NCBI RefSeq assembly: GCF_012641475.1
Contig: NZ_JABAIL010000001.1
Coordinates: 620,001 to 684,000, forward strand
Direction: 5' to 3'
Source of the DNA: Flammeovirga agarivorans
Lineage (GTDB): Bacteria > Bacteroidota > Bacteroidia > Cytophagales > Flammeovirgaceae
Length of the DNA: 64,000 bases
Part shown: piece by piece, positions 54,178 to 63,749 of the stretch
Layout: every line of letters begins with the position of its first letter
Position numbering within the stretch: position 1 is the first letter of the stretch
The notes under the pieces: generated by a model
Database searches by the model: none
What the model was told of the DNA's origin: nothing
Seen by the model: the letters and a program-made list of their open reading frames with translations, nothing else
Made by a program: the position numbers and the translations under genes

Positions 54178-56574
54178 TTATTTTTCTAAAGCCTTCTCAT
54201 GATATAAAAGAATACCAATATTGAATAAGAACATTAGATTGTAATCTTCTTCATTATAATGATTCACCGAAAAACTTACAGGACCGATTGGACTGGTATA
54301 AACGATAGAGCCAGCTAATGCATAATCCATTGTACTTGGTTTAAAGAAACTATTCTTTGTTGTATTCGGGAAAATAGTGCTGCTATTGGCGTACTTTACA
54401 TCTGTAGTAAAGAAATGCCCCTCTAAAAACAAGTTCAGATTTGGAGTGAAAAAGCTCTTAATTAATTTGAGACCACCTGCAAAAAACCTTGGACCTCTAA
54501 ATCCATGTGTAAATAAGGACCTAGAATCTAGTAACGGATAGTATGCAGGAGCATTAGCAAGAGAAGTCGTAGTAGTAATTGAAGCCTCATAATTTGACCA
54601 AAGTGCATGCCCACGAACACCTAAAGTAAACCATTTCATAGGGAAGTATTGTTCATACTGAGCTTGAATTGTATACCAATCTTGAGATGTTTTTCCTTGG
54701 TAAGGTTCATCTATATAGATATTAAAATCACTATCTCCCCAAATATATTTTCCAGAAACTTTAAAATGTCTACCCGTAGTTGCAAAAGTTTTTCTATTCA
54801 ATGAATTGGCTTCCCAAGCTACACCGGTTGTCCAACCTTCTAGTTTTTGTGAACCAACTAAGTCAATTCCGACTTGACTGTTATTTGAATCGAGGTCAAT
54901 TAATACGATTTGATCATAACTATCTTTGTTCCAGAAATAGCCACCAAAGCCAATTAGTTTTGTCTTTCTACTTGTGGGAAATGACATTTTTCCACCCGCA
55001 TAATTGTCAGCCCTATAAATGGATAGGTTTTCTTGAGGTTGAAAAATAAGTTCTTTGGCATTTCCATAATTCCACCTGTTAAGCACATATTCAGCACCTA
55101 GTGAAAAGGGAAGTTCTCTTGCATAAAGAGATTCTACTTCTGCTTTTATTGAGCTGTAAAAAGTACCTGCCATTGCTGATACTCTTACGGTATTTAATGA
55201 CTTAGTAAATACGTTAAATTGCCCGTTGAGGTAAAATTGTCCAATACTCCTTGATGCAATATTACCACCAACACCTAGTTTAAACTTTTTATTAGGGGTT
55301 ACATCTATCAATAAACTTGGTGTATTGTCAATACTGTCATATAGAAACTGAGCATCAACATTAGAAAAGTAATTATTGGAAAGTAACATGCTATATCCAT
55401 CATAAAGTTCATTGATAGACGATTGTTTACGTCTTTTAGGCTTTACAATGTTTCTTACAAAAACTCTTTGTCCAAAAGTTAGATTATCTCCTAACTCTAC
55501 TCTTGTGATAATTTCTTCATCAGGGTCAAAAAGAGCATCAAAGTTACTGTCTTTAGGTTTTACTTTTGGTTGATTATGTCCGTAGAGATCAACTACAGAG
55601 TCTATCATTGTTCTTGCATAACGATCACCAATAGCTAGAAGTGAATCAACAGGAGTAAAATCAGCAGCAGAATAATCATCTACAGGTACTCCAAGAAATA
55701 TATCTCTTTCAGGATCCAATTCTTTAGGGTATACATTGTTCATAACGATGTATTTGAGGATATTTCCCTTAATTAATTCTTCATCATTTTCAGGATATTT
55801 CGCAAGCATATCATGTGCTCCTAGGTTGACGGCAATAACCATGTCAGGGTTAAACTCCTCTTTCATGACATCAACAGGGATATTATTATATATACCACCG
55901 TCGTATAAATATTTTCCATCGATTTTAACTGGCCTAAAAACAAGAGGAACAGCCATCGAAGCTCTGACAGCTTTTTCTAATGGCCCATGATCAATTACAA
56001 TAGCTTTTCTTTCAAATACATCTGCAGCTACAGCTCTAAAAGGAATATCTAAGTTGTCAAAGTCGTAATTTATTTCTTTGGATTTTTTATAGAGTCTTGC
56101 AGATAGATTATAGTTTAATAATCCATCTGGCACTATAGTCGGATTCCATGAGAAACCATAAATTGAGTCTAGTTCTATATTGAAATTGATCCATTCGGCA
56201 CCTCTGGATTGTCTTCCAAAATAATATTGATCTTCAGTATTGACTTTACCGTTGACCCAGTCTTGAAATTCAGGGTCACTCAATATCGTGATCATCTCAT
56301 CGGTAGTGTAACCTGCAGCATAAAATCCGCCAACAATAGCACCCATCGATGTACCTGTGATATAGTCGATAGGGATTCCATATTCTTCCAATACTTTTAT
56401 GACAGTGATATGAGCAATACCTTTTGCTCCACCACCGCTTAGTACAAGTCCAACAGTTTTTCGGTTTTTAACTTCTTGTTTAAACTCTGAATGGTTATCG
56501 GTAATATTTTGTGCCCAACAGAAAAGAGATTGAAAACTAAAAATTAATATGAATAGTATTTGTAAAGTACGCAT
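54178..56574 (-). CDS. Patatin-like phospholipase fused to an Omp85-type barrel
   Basis: 798 aa. Signal peptide (about 1-22), then the patatin domain (about 40-330): oxyanion loop GLVLSGGGAKGIAH, nucleophile Ser76 in GTSMG, and catalytic Asp225 in LYDGGIYNNIP. A POTRA-like region (about 350-425) precedes a barrel to the end (terminal NIGILLYHEKALEK). This is the PlpD/type Vd autotransporter plan, in which the lipase is passed outward by its own barrel. Barrel ends normally carry a terminal aromatic, but here the last residues are EKALEK. The role may be surface phospholipase. Confidence 0.9.
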   Translation of the reverse strand: MRTLQILFILIFSFQSLFCWAQNITDNHSEFKQEVKNRKTVGLVLSGGGAKGIAHITVIKVLEEYGIPIDYITGTSMGAIVGGFYAAGYTTDEMITILSDPEFQDWVNGKVNTEDQYYFGRQSRGAEWINFNIELDSIYGFSWNPTIVPDGLLNYNLSARLYKKSKEINYDFDNLDIPFRAVAADVFERKAIVIDHGPLEKAVRASMAVPLVFRPVKIDGKYLYDGGIYNNIPVDVMKEEFNPDMVIAVNLGAHDMLAKYPENDEELIKGNILKYIVMNNVYPKELDPERDIFLGVPVDDYSAADFTPVDSLLAIGDRYARTMIDSVVDLYGHNQPKVKPKDSNFDALFDPDEEIITRVELGDNLTFGQRVFVRNIVKPKRRKQSSINELYDGYSMLLSNNYFSNVDAQFLYDSIDNTPSLLIDVTPNKKFKLGVGGNIASRSIGQFYLNGQFNVFTKSLNTVRVSAMAGTFYSSIKAEVESLYARELPFSLGAEYVLNRWNYGNAKELIFQPQENLSIYRADNYAGGKMSFPTSRKTKLIGFGGYFWNKDSYDQIVLIDLDSNNSQVGIDLVGSQKLEGWTTGVAWEANSLNRKTFATTGRHFKVSGKYIWGDSDFNIYIDEPYQGKTSQDWYTIQAQYEQYFPMKWFTLGVRGHALWSNYEASITTTTSLANAPAYYPLLDSRSLFTHGFRGPRFFAGGLKLIKSFFTPNLNLFLEGHFFTTDVKYANSSTIFPNTTKNSFFKPSTMDYALAGSIVYTSPIGPVSFSVNHYNEEDYNLMFLFNIGILLYHEKALEK

Positions 56575-56583
56575 AATAAAAAA

Positions 56584-56617
56584 ATCCTTGTTGATTTGAA
56601 ATTACCAACAAGGATTC
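56584..56617 (-). terminator. Terminator after metK
   Basis: AATCCTTGTTG pairs with CAACAAGGATT, with T-run on the minus strand. Confidence 0.88.
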
Positions 56618-56644
56618 AGAAAAAATACTTTTTACATAAAAATA

Positions 56645-57928
56645 TTAGATACCAAATGCAGATTTAATCTTATCTACATAGTCTAATTTTTCCCATGTAA
56701 AGAATTCTACTTCTTTATTTTCAAGTTTTGTTGTCGTTACTTTTTGACCATTGCTTTCTACAATATCTTTCACTTCAACTTCAACTTCTTTTTTATAAGG
56801 TTTTTGTCCCATGTGACCGTAAGCGGCTGTTGGAGCAAAAATAGGGTTTGTTAATCCTAAGCGATCAACAATAGCTTTAGGTCTCATATCGAAGATTTCT
56901 TCGATTTTCTTAGAGATTTCAGCATCAGTTAAATCCACTTTAGCAGTACCATAAGTCGTTACATTCAATGATACCGGGTGAGAAACACCAATTGCATAGG
57001 CAACTTGTACTAATGCTTCATCTGCGATACCTGCAGCTACTAAGTTTTTAGCGATATGTCTTGATGCATAAGCAGCAGATCTATCTACTTTCGAAGGATC
57101 TTTACCAGAAAAAGCACCACCACCGTGAGCACCTTTACCACCGTAAGTATCTACAATGATTTTACGACCAGTTAATCCAGCATCACCATGAGGACCACCA
57201 ATAACAAACTTACCTGTTGGGTTGATGTGGAAAATTGTATTTGCATCAATCAACTCTGCAGGGATAACTGTAGGGATAACATGCTTCTTCACATCTTCAG
57301 CGATTTGTGCTAATGCTTCATCGTCTGAAACTCCAGGGAATTCATCGTGTTGCGTTGAAACAACAATAGTATGAACTCTCAAAGGAGTATTGTCTTCATT
57401 ATATTCGATGGTAACTTGAGCCTTAGCGTCAGGTCTTAAGTAACCGATTAATTCTGGTTCATGCTTACGGATTTCAGCTAATCTTTTCACTAAGCCATGA
57501 GAGAAAGCCAAAGCCATTGGCATATAGTCTTCAGTTTCAGTTGTCGCATAACCGAACATCATACCTTGGTCACCGGCACCTTGTTCTTTGTCGACACCTT
57601 CTCCAACATTTACACCTTGAGCGATGTCTGGAGATTGACTATGTAGAGCTACTTGTACACCACAAGAGTGTGCTGCGAAGTAGTAATCTTCTTTGTTATA
57701 TCCGATTTTATCAATTGTTTCCCTTACAACGTCAGGGATTTCAACGTATGCTTTTGTAGTAACTTCACCTGCGATTACAGCTAATCCAGTAGTTACCATA
57801 GTTTCACAAGCCACGCGAGAGGCAGGGTCTTGCTTTAACATAGCATCTAGAATCGCGTCTGAAATTTGATCAGCGATTTTATCAGGATGTCCTTCTGAAA
57901 CGGACTCGGATGTGAATAAATACGTCAT
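56645..57928 (-). CDS. metK: S-adenosylmethionine synthetase
   Basis: Makes SAM from methionine and ATP. 427 aa. [36 protein letters not shown], and [27 protein letters not shown] are the family signatures, all complete. It lies 23 bases after the lipoprotein gene at 57952. Both are downstream of a SAM-I riboswitch, giving feedback control by the product of the enzyme. Confidence 0.97.
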   Translation of the reverse strand: MTYLFTSESVSEGHPDKIADQISDAILDAMLKQDPASRVACETMVTTGLAVIAGEVTTKAYVEIPDVVRETIDKIGYNKEDYYFAAHSCGVQVALHSQSPDIAQGVNVGEGVDKEQGAGDQGMMFGYATTETEDYMPMALAFSHGLVKRLAEIRKHEPELIGYLRPDAKAQVTIEYNEDNTPLRVHTIVVSTQHDEFPGVSDDEALAQIAEDVKKHVIPTVIPAELIDANTIFHINPTGKFVIGGPHGDAGLTGRKIIVDTYGGKGAHGGGAFSGKDPSKVDRSAAYASRHIAKNLVAAGIADEALVQVAYAIGVSHPVSLNVTTYGTAKVDLTDAEISKKIEEIFDMRPKAIVDRLGLTNPIFAPTAAYGHMGQKPYKKEVEVEVKDIVESNGQKVTTTKLENKEVEFFTWEKLDYVDKIKSAFGI

Positions 57929-57951
57929 ATTTTATATTCTGTTCTTAGAAT

Positions 57952-58626
57952 CTACTTGAATTTAACATCCCATTGTGTGATGAAGTCTACATTATCACTA
58001 TTTGGGATTTTGCCTTTATATATGAGTTCGGTTGAGCCTAAACGCTCTATTTCGTATGATTTAACTGTTTTAATTTCTCGGTTTAACATCCAGTGAAAAC
58101 TATAATTTGCAGAGTCGATATGCTGAGTCATAATCGTATTGGCATCCGAAGATGATGGCATATGTTCTGTAATAAGCGTTTTCCAATCGACATTTCGTAT
58201 CCATTCGGCCTTTCTTTTTTTCATTTTCAAAAAAGTGTCCTCATTTTTTTTGGCTCTGTCCAATTTTGATAGTGCACTATTTAAGGCATGGATGTCAACA
58301 AAGGCGAACCTAATTCCTAATTTCCAATGTGTAGTATCGATCACTGATCTACTATCATACACACCGGGAACGTTATCAAGTTCTTCTGCAATGAGCATCA
58401 AAGGTTTCTTAAATTGACTGGGTTGGAAAATGCTATTGCCCTCTGCATTTTTATAAGCAGACACAATATTTAGCAACTCTTTACTTTGTGAAAAATCAAA
58501 CGTAAAAGAATAGTTTCCTTTTCCGTCTTCCATAATCTGAAGCTGCTCCTGTAATTCAAAGCAGCTAGTAAATACTGTTGATAAAATAATAATACAACAG
58601 TTGAGATAAATATTCCTAAAAGCCAA
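57952..58626 (-). CDS. Uncharacterised lipoprotein between the SAM riboswitch and metK
   Basis: 224 aa. A lipoprotein signal peptide (MAFRNIYLNCCIIILSTVFTSC) has its lipobox Cys at about residue 22. The mature part starts with a strand YSFTFDFSQSKELL and continues as a mixed alpha/beta domain with a hydrophilic middle (KLDRAKKNEDTFLKMKKRKAEW). No family recognised. The start codon is TTG 58626: the codon immediately upstream is the stop TGA and no ATG precedes the signal peptide. Gene order riboswitch-lipoprotein-metK suggests SAM control of an envelope protein, whose job is unknown. Confidence 0.78.
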   Translation of the reverse strand: MAFRNIYLNCCIIILSTVFTSCFELQEQLQIMEDGKGNYSFTFDFSQSKELLNIVSAYKNAEGNSIFQPSQFKKPLMLIAEELDNVPGVYDSRSVIDTTHWKLGIRFAFVDIHALNSALSKLDRAKKNEDTFLKMKKRKAEWIRNVDWKTLITEHMPSSSDANTIMTQHIDSANYSFHWMLNREIKTVKSYEIERLGSTELIYKGKIPNSDNVDFITQWDVKFK

Positions 58627-58717
58627 TCAGTCTAAGATTAAATGTTAACCCAAGTACTTATCAATTTTAGACATTGTACTGATAGACAGTACTTAATGAA
58701 ATTTTTCTGGAGATAAA
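58627..58717 (-). other. Leader between the SAM riboswitch and its first gene
   Basis: On the minus strand this holds the hairpin GTACTG/CAGTAC (58692-58676) and a later AAGTACTT (58659-58652) whose 7-base complement overlaps the first arm, so two structures exclude each other. GATAAG (58662-58657) is the exact complement of the riboswitch P1 5' strand. No terminator T-run. Likely translational control, by inference. Confidence 0.45.
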
Positions 58718-58823
58718 CTCATCTTTTCTCGAACACCTTCGAGTTGGGAGTTAGCACCTTGCTTTGAGGAGCGCAGGTTGCCAAGACTTCATTGGGCCCA
58801 ATCCCTCTGCCTTTCTTGATAAG
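58718..58823 (-). promoter_or_regulatory. SAM-I (S-box) riboswitch
   Basis: 106 bases on the minus strand. P1 is CTTATC (58823-58818) paired with GATGAG (58723-58718). Signature blocks in order: AAGAAAGGCAGAGGGATTGG, CCCAATGAAGTC, GGCAACC, then AAGGTGCTAACTCCCAA and the final GAAAAGATGAG. The match to the S-box consensus is close. It precedes the lipoprotein gene and metK, the expected target. Confidence 0.93.
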
Positions 58824-58833
58824 TAATGCGATG

Positions 58834-58862
58834 CAAATATAGATAATTGGTTTAAAGATCAA
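58834..58862 (-). promoter_or_regulatory. Promoter of the riboswitch-lipoprotein-metK operon
   Basis: On the minus strand TTG (58862-58860), 18-base spacer, TATATTTG (58841-58834). The predicted start of transcription, about 6 bases beyond, falls just before riboswitch P1 at 58823. Confidence 0.75.
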
Positions 58863-58999
58863 TAGATTTCATGCTTTATTTTTTTTCAAATTTTATTAAC
58901 ACTGTAATCTAATATACTCACAAAGAGTGGAATAAATCGAATTTTTTTCAAAAAAAATAAAACTACAATTTTCTTCAGATTTGCTACAGATTTGAAATC

Positions 59000-59007
59000 T
59001 ACTTTTG
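59000..59007 (+). promoter_or_regulatory. -7 element of the 59035 receptor gene
   Basis: TACTTTTG, with TTTG 16 bases upstream (58980-58983), a slightly short spacer. 27 bases before the ATG. Confidence 0.45.
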
Positions 59008-59034
59008 TGATATCATTTAAATTCGACTCAATTC

Positions 59035-61491
59035 ATGTTCAGAAAAACTTCCACATTAATCGCATTTATAACTTTCATTATTGTTTCAGCAGCATATGCC
59101 AACGACCCAATTAAAAAAGGTATTATTCTAGGTAAGGTAAAAGAAGCAGGTAGTAATGTACCTGTAGAATATGCTACTGTAAGTATTTTTGATCAAGCAT
59201 CACATACACTTATTGGAGGAACAGTAACGAACCTTGAAGGTATGTTTGTTGTGAAAAATATTCCTGAAGGAATGTTTACCGTTGAAATCTCTTTTATCGG
59301 TTTTCAGAAGAATATTATTGATGGTGTTGAAATAGGTAAACCCAATTATAAAGCAAACTTAGGAGAAGTGGAGTTGTCTACAGATGCAGAAGTTTTAGAC
59401 GCTGTTGAAGTAGTAGGTACTCAAAATTCTGTGACTTATGATATCGATAAGAAAGTAGTTAATGTAGGAACTCAGTTTGCCGCAATGTCAGGAACAGCAG
59501 TAGATATCTTAGAAAATATTCCTTCAGTTACTGTAGATGGTGATGGTAATGTGAGTTTAAGAGGTAGTTCTGGATTTACTGTTTTAATTGATGGTAGACC
59601 TTCAGTATTAGATGCTTCTGAGGCATTACAACAAATTCCTGCTAGTACAATTGAAAATATAGAGTTGATTACAAACCCTTCTGCAAAGTATGATCCCGAT
59701 GGTACTGCTGGTATTATCAACATCATTACAAAGAAAAATAAGTTAGAAGGTGTAAATGGTGTAGCCAACTTTAATGTGGGTAGGTATGGAAGAATTGGTG
59801 GAGACTTCTTACTAAACTTCAGAAAGAAGAAATGGAACTACTATATCGGAGCTAATTACAATAAGAGACCAGGTCCGGGTAGCTATAAATCTGAACGTAG
59901 AACTACTACAAATGATACCACTTCTTATGTGATTTCTGATGGAGAAAGAGAACGTACTTTTGAAGTAATGGGTATTCAAGCGGGTGCTGAATATTCTATT
60001 TCGGATAATGATTTCATTAAACTATCTGGTAGAGTTGGTGATTTTAAAATGTATGGTGGGATGGATGCGAATTTCTATGAATACCAACAAATTGGAGGAA
60101 GTGACCAACCGATCAACGAGACGGAATATATTTCTAGTGAATACTGGCAAAGAGGTGGTTTATACTACAGTGCAAACTTAGCTTATCAACATAAATTCAA
60201 AGATAAAAAAGGACATACTTTAGATGCTATGGTAGATTATGGCGGTAGAGATATGACCGAAAGCTCAATCAATGAGTTGTATCCAAAAGATGCAAGCGGA
60301 GTGATAGCAGAAAACCCAGCTTCAGGCCAGAGGTCTACAGAAATTGGCCCTGGAGGAAGATTAAGAGCTAAAATAGATTATACGTTGCCTATCGGAAAAA
60401 CAGACAAGTTTGAAGCAGGATGGCAAACAAGATGGAACAAATCACAAGATATTAACGAGGTATATAATTATGATGTGTCGACTGGTGACTATGTCTTTGC
60501 ACCAGACTATAGCTTTACTACCAACTACACGCAAACAATCCACTCACTTTACGGTATGTATGCCGGTAAGGTAGGTAACTTTGGTTATCAGGGTGGATTG
60601 CGAGCGGAGTATACAGGCCGAAACATCAACCTTGAAGGAACTGAAGAGGACTATCCTGTAGATCAGTGGAATGTTTTCCCAACGATTCACCTATCTTATG
60701 GATTACCAAAAGAAGACCAATTGATGTTGAGTTACTCTCGAAGAATTGAAAGACCAAGAGGATATTACTTAGAGCCTTTCGTTACTTGGCAAGATGCCTT
60801 TAACGTACGTAGAGGTAACCCAGCTTTATTACCGGAAAACATTGATTCATTTGATTTTGGTTATTTAAAAGGATTAGGAGAAAAAGCTACTTTATCTTTT
60901 GATGCTTACTATAGAATGACACAAAACAAAATTGAAAGAGTTCAGAGTGTTTGGTCTGAAGGTGTTATTTTACATACTTATGAGAACGTAGGAACTGATT
61001 ACGCTTTAGGTTTTGAACTTTCATTAAACTATAATCCTGTAAAATGGTGGACCATTGATTTAATGGGCAACTTATATGATTACAGAGTAGAAGGTGAATT
61101 GGAGGGACAGAGTTTTGATCGCCAAAGCTTAAACTGGAGTAGCCGTTTTAACAACACATTCAGATTGACAAAACAAACTCAATTGCAAATCAATAGTAGA
61201 TATACTGGACCTACTGTAACTGCTCAAGGAGAAAATGAAGGGTACTATATGATGACTGCTGCTTTAAAGCACAATATGATGAAAAAGAAGTTGACCATTA
61301 CAGCTTCAATGAACGATGTATTGGGGACAGCAGTAAGAAAAAGTACTTCAGAGGGTGTCGGTTTTAATAATTATACTGAAGATTTTAGATATGCTCAGTA
61401 TTTTACTATGACATTCACTTATAGATTGAATAACTTTAAGCCATCGAGAAGAGGACCTTCAGGTGGTGGAGGTGGAATGGATGACTTCTAG
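59035..61491 (+). CDS. TonB-receptor-like outer-membrane protein (OMP_b-brl_3 type)
   Basis: 818 aa. Signal peptide (about 1-22), a carboxypeptidase-regulatory-like domain (about 30-110, GKVKEAGSNVPVEYATVSI...TNLEGMFVVKNIP), a plug region (DILENIPSVTVDGDGNVSLRGSSGFTVLIDGRPS), and a beta-barrel domain ending RRGPSGGGGGMDDF. The Gly-rich end is common in this family. The genes for a response regulator and a histidine kinase follow, a frequent arrangement in Bacteroidota. Ligand unknown. Confidence 0.88.
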   Translation: MFRKTSTLIAFITFIIVSAAYANDPIKKGIILGKVKEAGSNVPVEYATVSIFDQASHTLIGGTVTNLEGMFVVKNIPEGMFTVEISFIGFQKNIIDGVEIGKPNYKANLGEVELSTDAEVLDAVEVVGTQNSVTYDIDKKVVNVGTQFAAMSGTAVDILENIPSVTVDGDGNVSLRGSSGFTVLIDGRPSVLDASEALQQIPASTIENIELITNPSAKYDPDGTAGIINIITKKNKLEGVNGVANFNVGRYGRIGGDFLLNFRKKKWNYYIGANYNKRPGPGSYKSERRTTTNDTTSYVISDGERERTFEVMGIQAGAEYSISDNDFIKLSGRVGDFKMYGGMDANFYEYQQIGGSDQPINETEYISSEYWQRGGLYYSANLAYQHKFKDKKGHTLDAMVDYGGRDMTESSINELYPKDASGVIAENPASGQRSTEIGPGGRLRAKIDYTLPIGKTDKFEAGWQTRWNKSQDINEVYNYDVSTGDYVFAPDYSFTTNYTQTIHSLYGMYAGKVGNFGYQGGLRAEYTGRNINLEGTEEDYPVDQWNVFPTIHLSYGLPKEDQLMLSYSRRIERPRGYYLEPFVTWQDAFNVRRGNPALLPENIDSFDFGYLKGLGEKATLSFDAYYRMTQNKIERVQSVWSEGVILHTYENVGTDYALGFELSLNYNPVKWWTIDLMGNLYDYRVEGELEGQSFDRQSLNWSSRFNNTFRLTKQTQLQINSRYTGPTVTAQGENEGYYMMTAALKHNMMKKKLTITASMNDVLGTAVRKSTSEGVGFNNYTEDFRYAQYFTMTFTYRLNNFKPSRRGPSGGGGGMDDF

Positions 61492-61522
61492 AGACATCCT
61501 CTCCTGAATAAAAATATGCATT

Positions 61523-61559
61523 GAGTAGCCATAGCTTGCAAAAAGTAATATGGCTACTC
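61523..61559 (+). terminator. Terminator after the 59035 gene
   Basis: GAGTAGCCATA pairs with TATGGCTACTC. The T-run is short, so read-through into the response regulator gene is possible. Confidence 0.65.
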
Positions 61560-61578
61560 TTTATTGATATTAGTGATT

Positions 61579-62259
61579 ATGAAACTGTTATTGATCGAAG
61601 ACAATCATTTATTAGCTGAAGATATATTAGCCAATCTAAAAGATCAGAGTATCGGTGTAGAACATGTCTCTACTTTAACTGATGCTAGAGAAAAAATAGG
61701 TGTTTACGCCTATGATATCTTAGTGGTCGACTTAGGCTTACCTGACGGTAATGGTTTGGATGTAGTCAGGTTAATAAAAGAAGTGGATGCCAATGCAGGA
61801 GTATTAATCGTTACGGCAAGGGATAGTGTAGACGATAAAGTAACAGGTCTTGAATTAGGTGCTGATGATTACATCACAAAGCCCTTCCACATGGCCGAAT
61901 TGATTGCAAGGGTTCGTTCATTATTCAGACGAAAAAAGTTAAAAGGAAGTAATGTTATTGAGGTAAATGAACTAAAAGTGGATATCTCTTTATCAACAGT
62001 TTCTATCAATGATCAAATCATAGAAATGACAAAAAAAGAATATGATTTATTATTGTACTTCCTTTATAACAGAGAGAAGATGCTGACAAAAGAAAATATA
62101 GCAGAACATCTCTGGGGAGATCATATTGATCAAGCCGATAGTTTTGATTTTATTTATACTCATATTAAGAACTTAAGGAAAAAGTTACAGAAGGGAGGAG
62201 CCAAAGATTATATCAAATCAGTCTATGGCATGGGGTATAAATTTTCTACTAGCAAATAA
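61579..62259 (+). CDS. OmpR-family response regulator
   Basis: 226 aa from ATG 61579. Receiver domain with Asp51 (VVDLGLPDGNG) and TARD/ITKPFH switch residues, then a winged-helix DNA-binding domain (about 130-226; KKEYDLLLYFLYNREKMLTKENIAEHLWG, DFIYTHIKNLRKKL, IKSVYGMGYKF). A start five codons earlier (61564) is less likely. It is followed after 4 bases by its kinase gene. Confidence 0.93.
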   Translation: MKLLLIEDNHLLAEDILANLKDQSIGVEHVSTLTDAREKIGVYAYDILVVDLGLPDGNGLDVVRLIKEVDANAGVLIVTARDSVDDKVTGLELGADDYITKPFHMAELIARVRSLFRRKKLKGSNVIEVNELKVDISLSTVSINDQIIEMTKKEYDLLLYFLYNREKMLTKENIAEHLWGDHIDQADSFDFIYTHIKNLRKKLQKGGAKDYIKSVYGMGYKFSTSK

Positions 62260-62263
62260 ATCT

Positions 62264-63541
62264 ATGCAAAGTAAAAGAACTTTTAATTTACTATCACGAA
62301 TCACCTTCTTTTACCTCATTTTCACTTTTGTGGTATTTTATTTTAATGCTAAACTACTGACAAAAGAAGCGGATGAATTTATCGATTCAGACTTAAATAG
62401 AAGATTTGGTTGGATTGAAGGAAGAGTGGAACATCACCTGAAAAAAGGTAGATCTATAGATTCACTTATCGGAGGAAGTGTATCCAATATTCAGGAGATT
62501 TCATCTCATTGTAAAAAGACGGATTATCCAATTACGGAAGATATCACTATTTATCATCCTGAAATTGAACGTAATTTAATTCATAGACGTAAAGTGGTCT
62601 TGGTTGAAGCTAATGGAAAATTTTATCGAGTATCTATGGATAAGGAAGTTCAAAATTACTATTACTTCCGAGATGATATTTTCGAATACCTTATCCCTTC
62701 TTTTATTGTACTCGTCATATTAATTGTAGCTTTTAATGTACTTCTACAAGGGTATTTCTTAAGACCTTTCAGAAGGATATTAGAAGCAATGCAAAACTTT
62801 AAAGTGGGAGGTTCAAAAGAAGTGGAGAAAGTATCTACAACAACCAAAGAGTTTGTAGATATGCAAGACTTGTTCACAAATATGATCGAAAGAATCGATG
62901 CGGATTATAACCACTTGAAAGAATATACAGAGGATGTAGCACATGAGATACAAACTCCTTTGGCAATAATTCGTAATAAATCAGAGTCACTTTTATTTTC
63001 TGAAAAGCTTGAAGAGGAAGATGCAAAGATGATCAAAACGATTTATGATGAAGCGAACCACCTGTCAAAATTAGGTACTACTCTGAACTTGATTACTAAA
63101 ATTGAGAATGGTGAATTTACAGATATCAAGACACTGTATACCATTGAAGAAATTAGGAATCAGGTGGAGGCTGTAGAGGAATTAGCTCAGTTGAAATCGT
63201 TATCTATTGAGATGAAATTAGATGAAGAACATGCTTTAAATATAGATCCTTATCTGTTTGATATTATTCTTAAAAATTTATTGAAAAATGCCATCAGATA
63301 TGGTACAGCTGAAGGACCAATAAAGATTGAAACAACTTCAACAGAGTTTCGCATAAGTAATTATGGAGCTCCTTTGAATATATCAAAAGACCAACTTTTT
63401 AAACGATTTGTAAAAGGGTCGGAAAGTGCTCAGTCTTTGGGCTTAGGTTTGGCTTTAGTGGCTAAGATATGCTCTGTTAGTGGACTGAAAATTTCGTACG
63501 GATACGAAAGAAAGCAGCATGTATTTCTATTAAAAAAGTAG
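62264..63541 (+). CDS. Membrane sensor histidine kinase
   Basis: 425 aa. Two membrane helices (about 13-29 and 143-165) flank a periplasmic sensor of about 110 residues. A linker with a short coiled coil follows, without a clear HAMP match. The H-box is EDVAHEIQTPLAI, with His227. The N-box is IILKNLLKNAIRYG and the G2 box SLGLGLALVAKI. The ATG at 62264 is preferred because the upstream in-frame start overlaps the regulator gene. It likely phosphorylates the adjacent regulator. Confidence 0.92.
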   Translation: MQSKRTFNLLSRITFFYLIFTFVVFYFNAKLLTKEADEFIDSDLNRRFGWIEGRVEHHLKKGRSIDSLIGGSVSNIQEISSHCKKTDYPITEDITIYHPEIERNLIHRRKVVLVEANGKFYRVSMDKEVQNYYYFRDDIFEYLIPSFIVLVILIVAFNVLLQGYFLRPFRRILEAMQNFKVGGSKEVEKVSTTTKEFVDMQDLFTNMIERIDADYNHLKEYTEDVAHEIQTPLAIIRNKSESLLFSEKLEEEDAKMIKTIYDEANHLSKLGTTLNLITKIENGEFTDIKTLYTIEEIRNQVEAVEELAQLKSLSIEMKLDEEHALNIDPYLFDIILKNLLKNAIRYGTAEGPIKIETTSTEFRISNYGAPLNISKDQLFKRFVKGSESAQSLGLGLALVAKICSVSGLKISYGYERKQHVFLLKK

Positions 63542-63640
63542 ATATTACAATTATTTAAAATGATTACCTTATCTTTAGGAGTTAAAGATTAAAACCATAA
63601 AGATTTTACATACCAATTCGAATTATCCAACTTTCATTAA

Positions 63641-63666
63641 AAGCGTTGCTTCGGTAACGCTTTTTT
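63641..63666 (+). terminator. Terminator after the kinase gene
   Basis: AAGCGTTGC pairs with GTAACGCTT around a stable C(UUCG)G tetraloop, followed by a T-run. Confidence 0.92.
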
Positions 63667-63749
63667 ATTTTATAAATACTTAAAAATTAAATACAACTTA
63701 CTATCTTAATATCACCAAAAGAAAACTTTATAAACTCTACACTTCAAAA

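Noticed and set aside
58139-58417. Plus-strand ORF within the lipoprotein gene
   Set aside because: Antisense to a gene with a clear lipobox and operon position.
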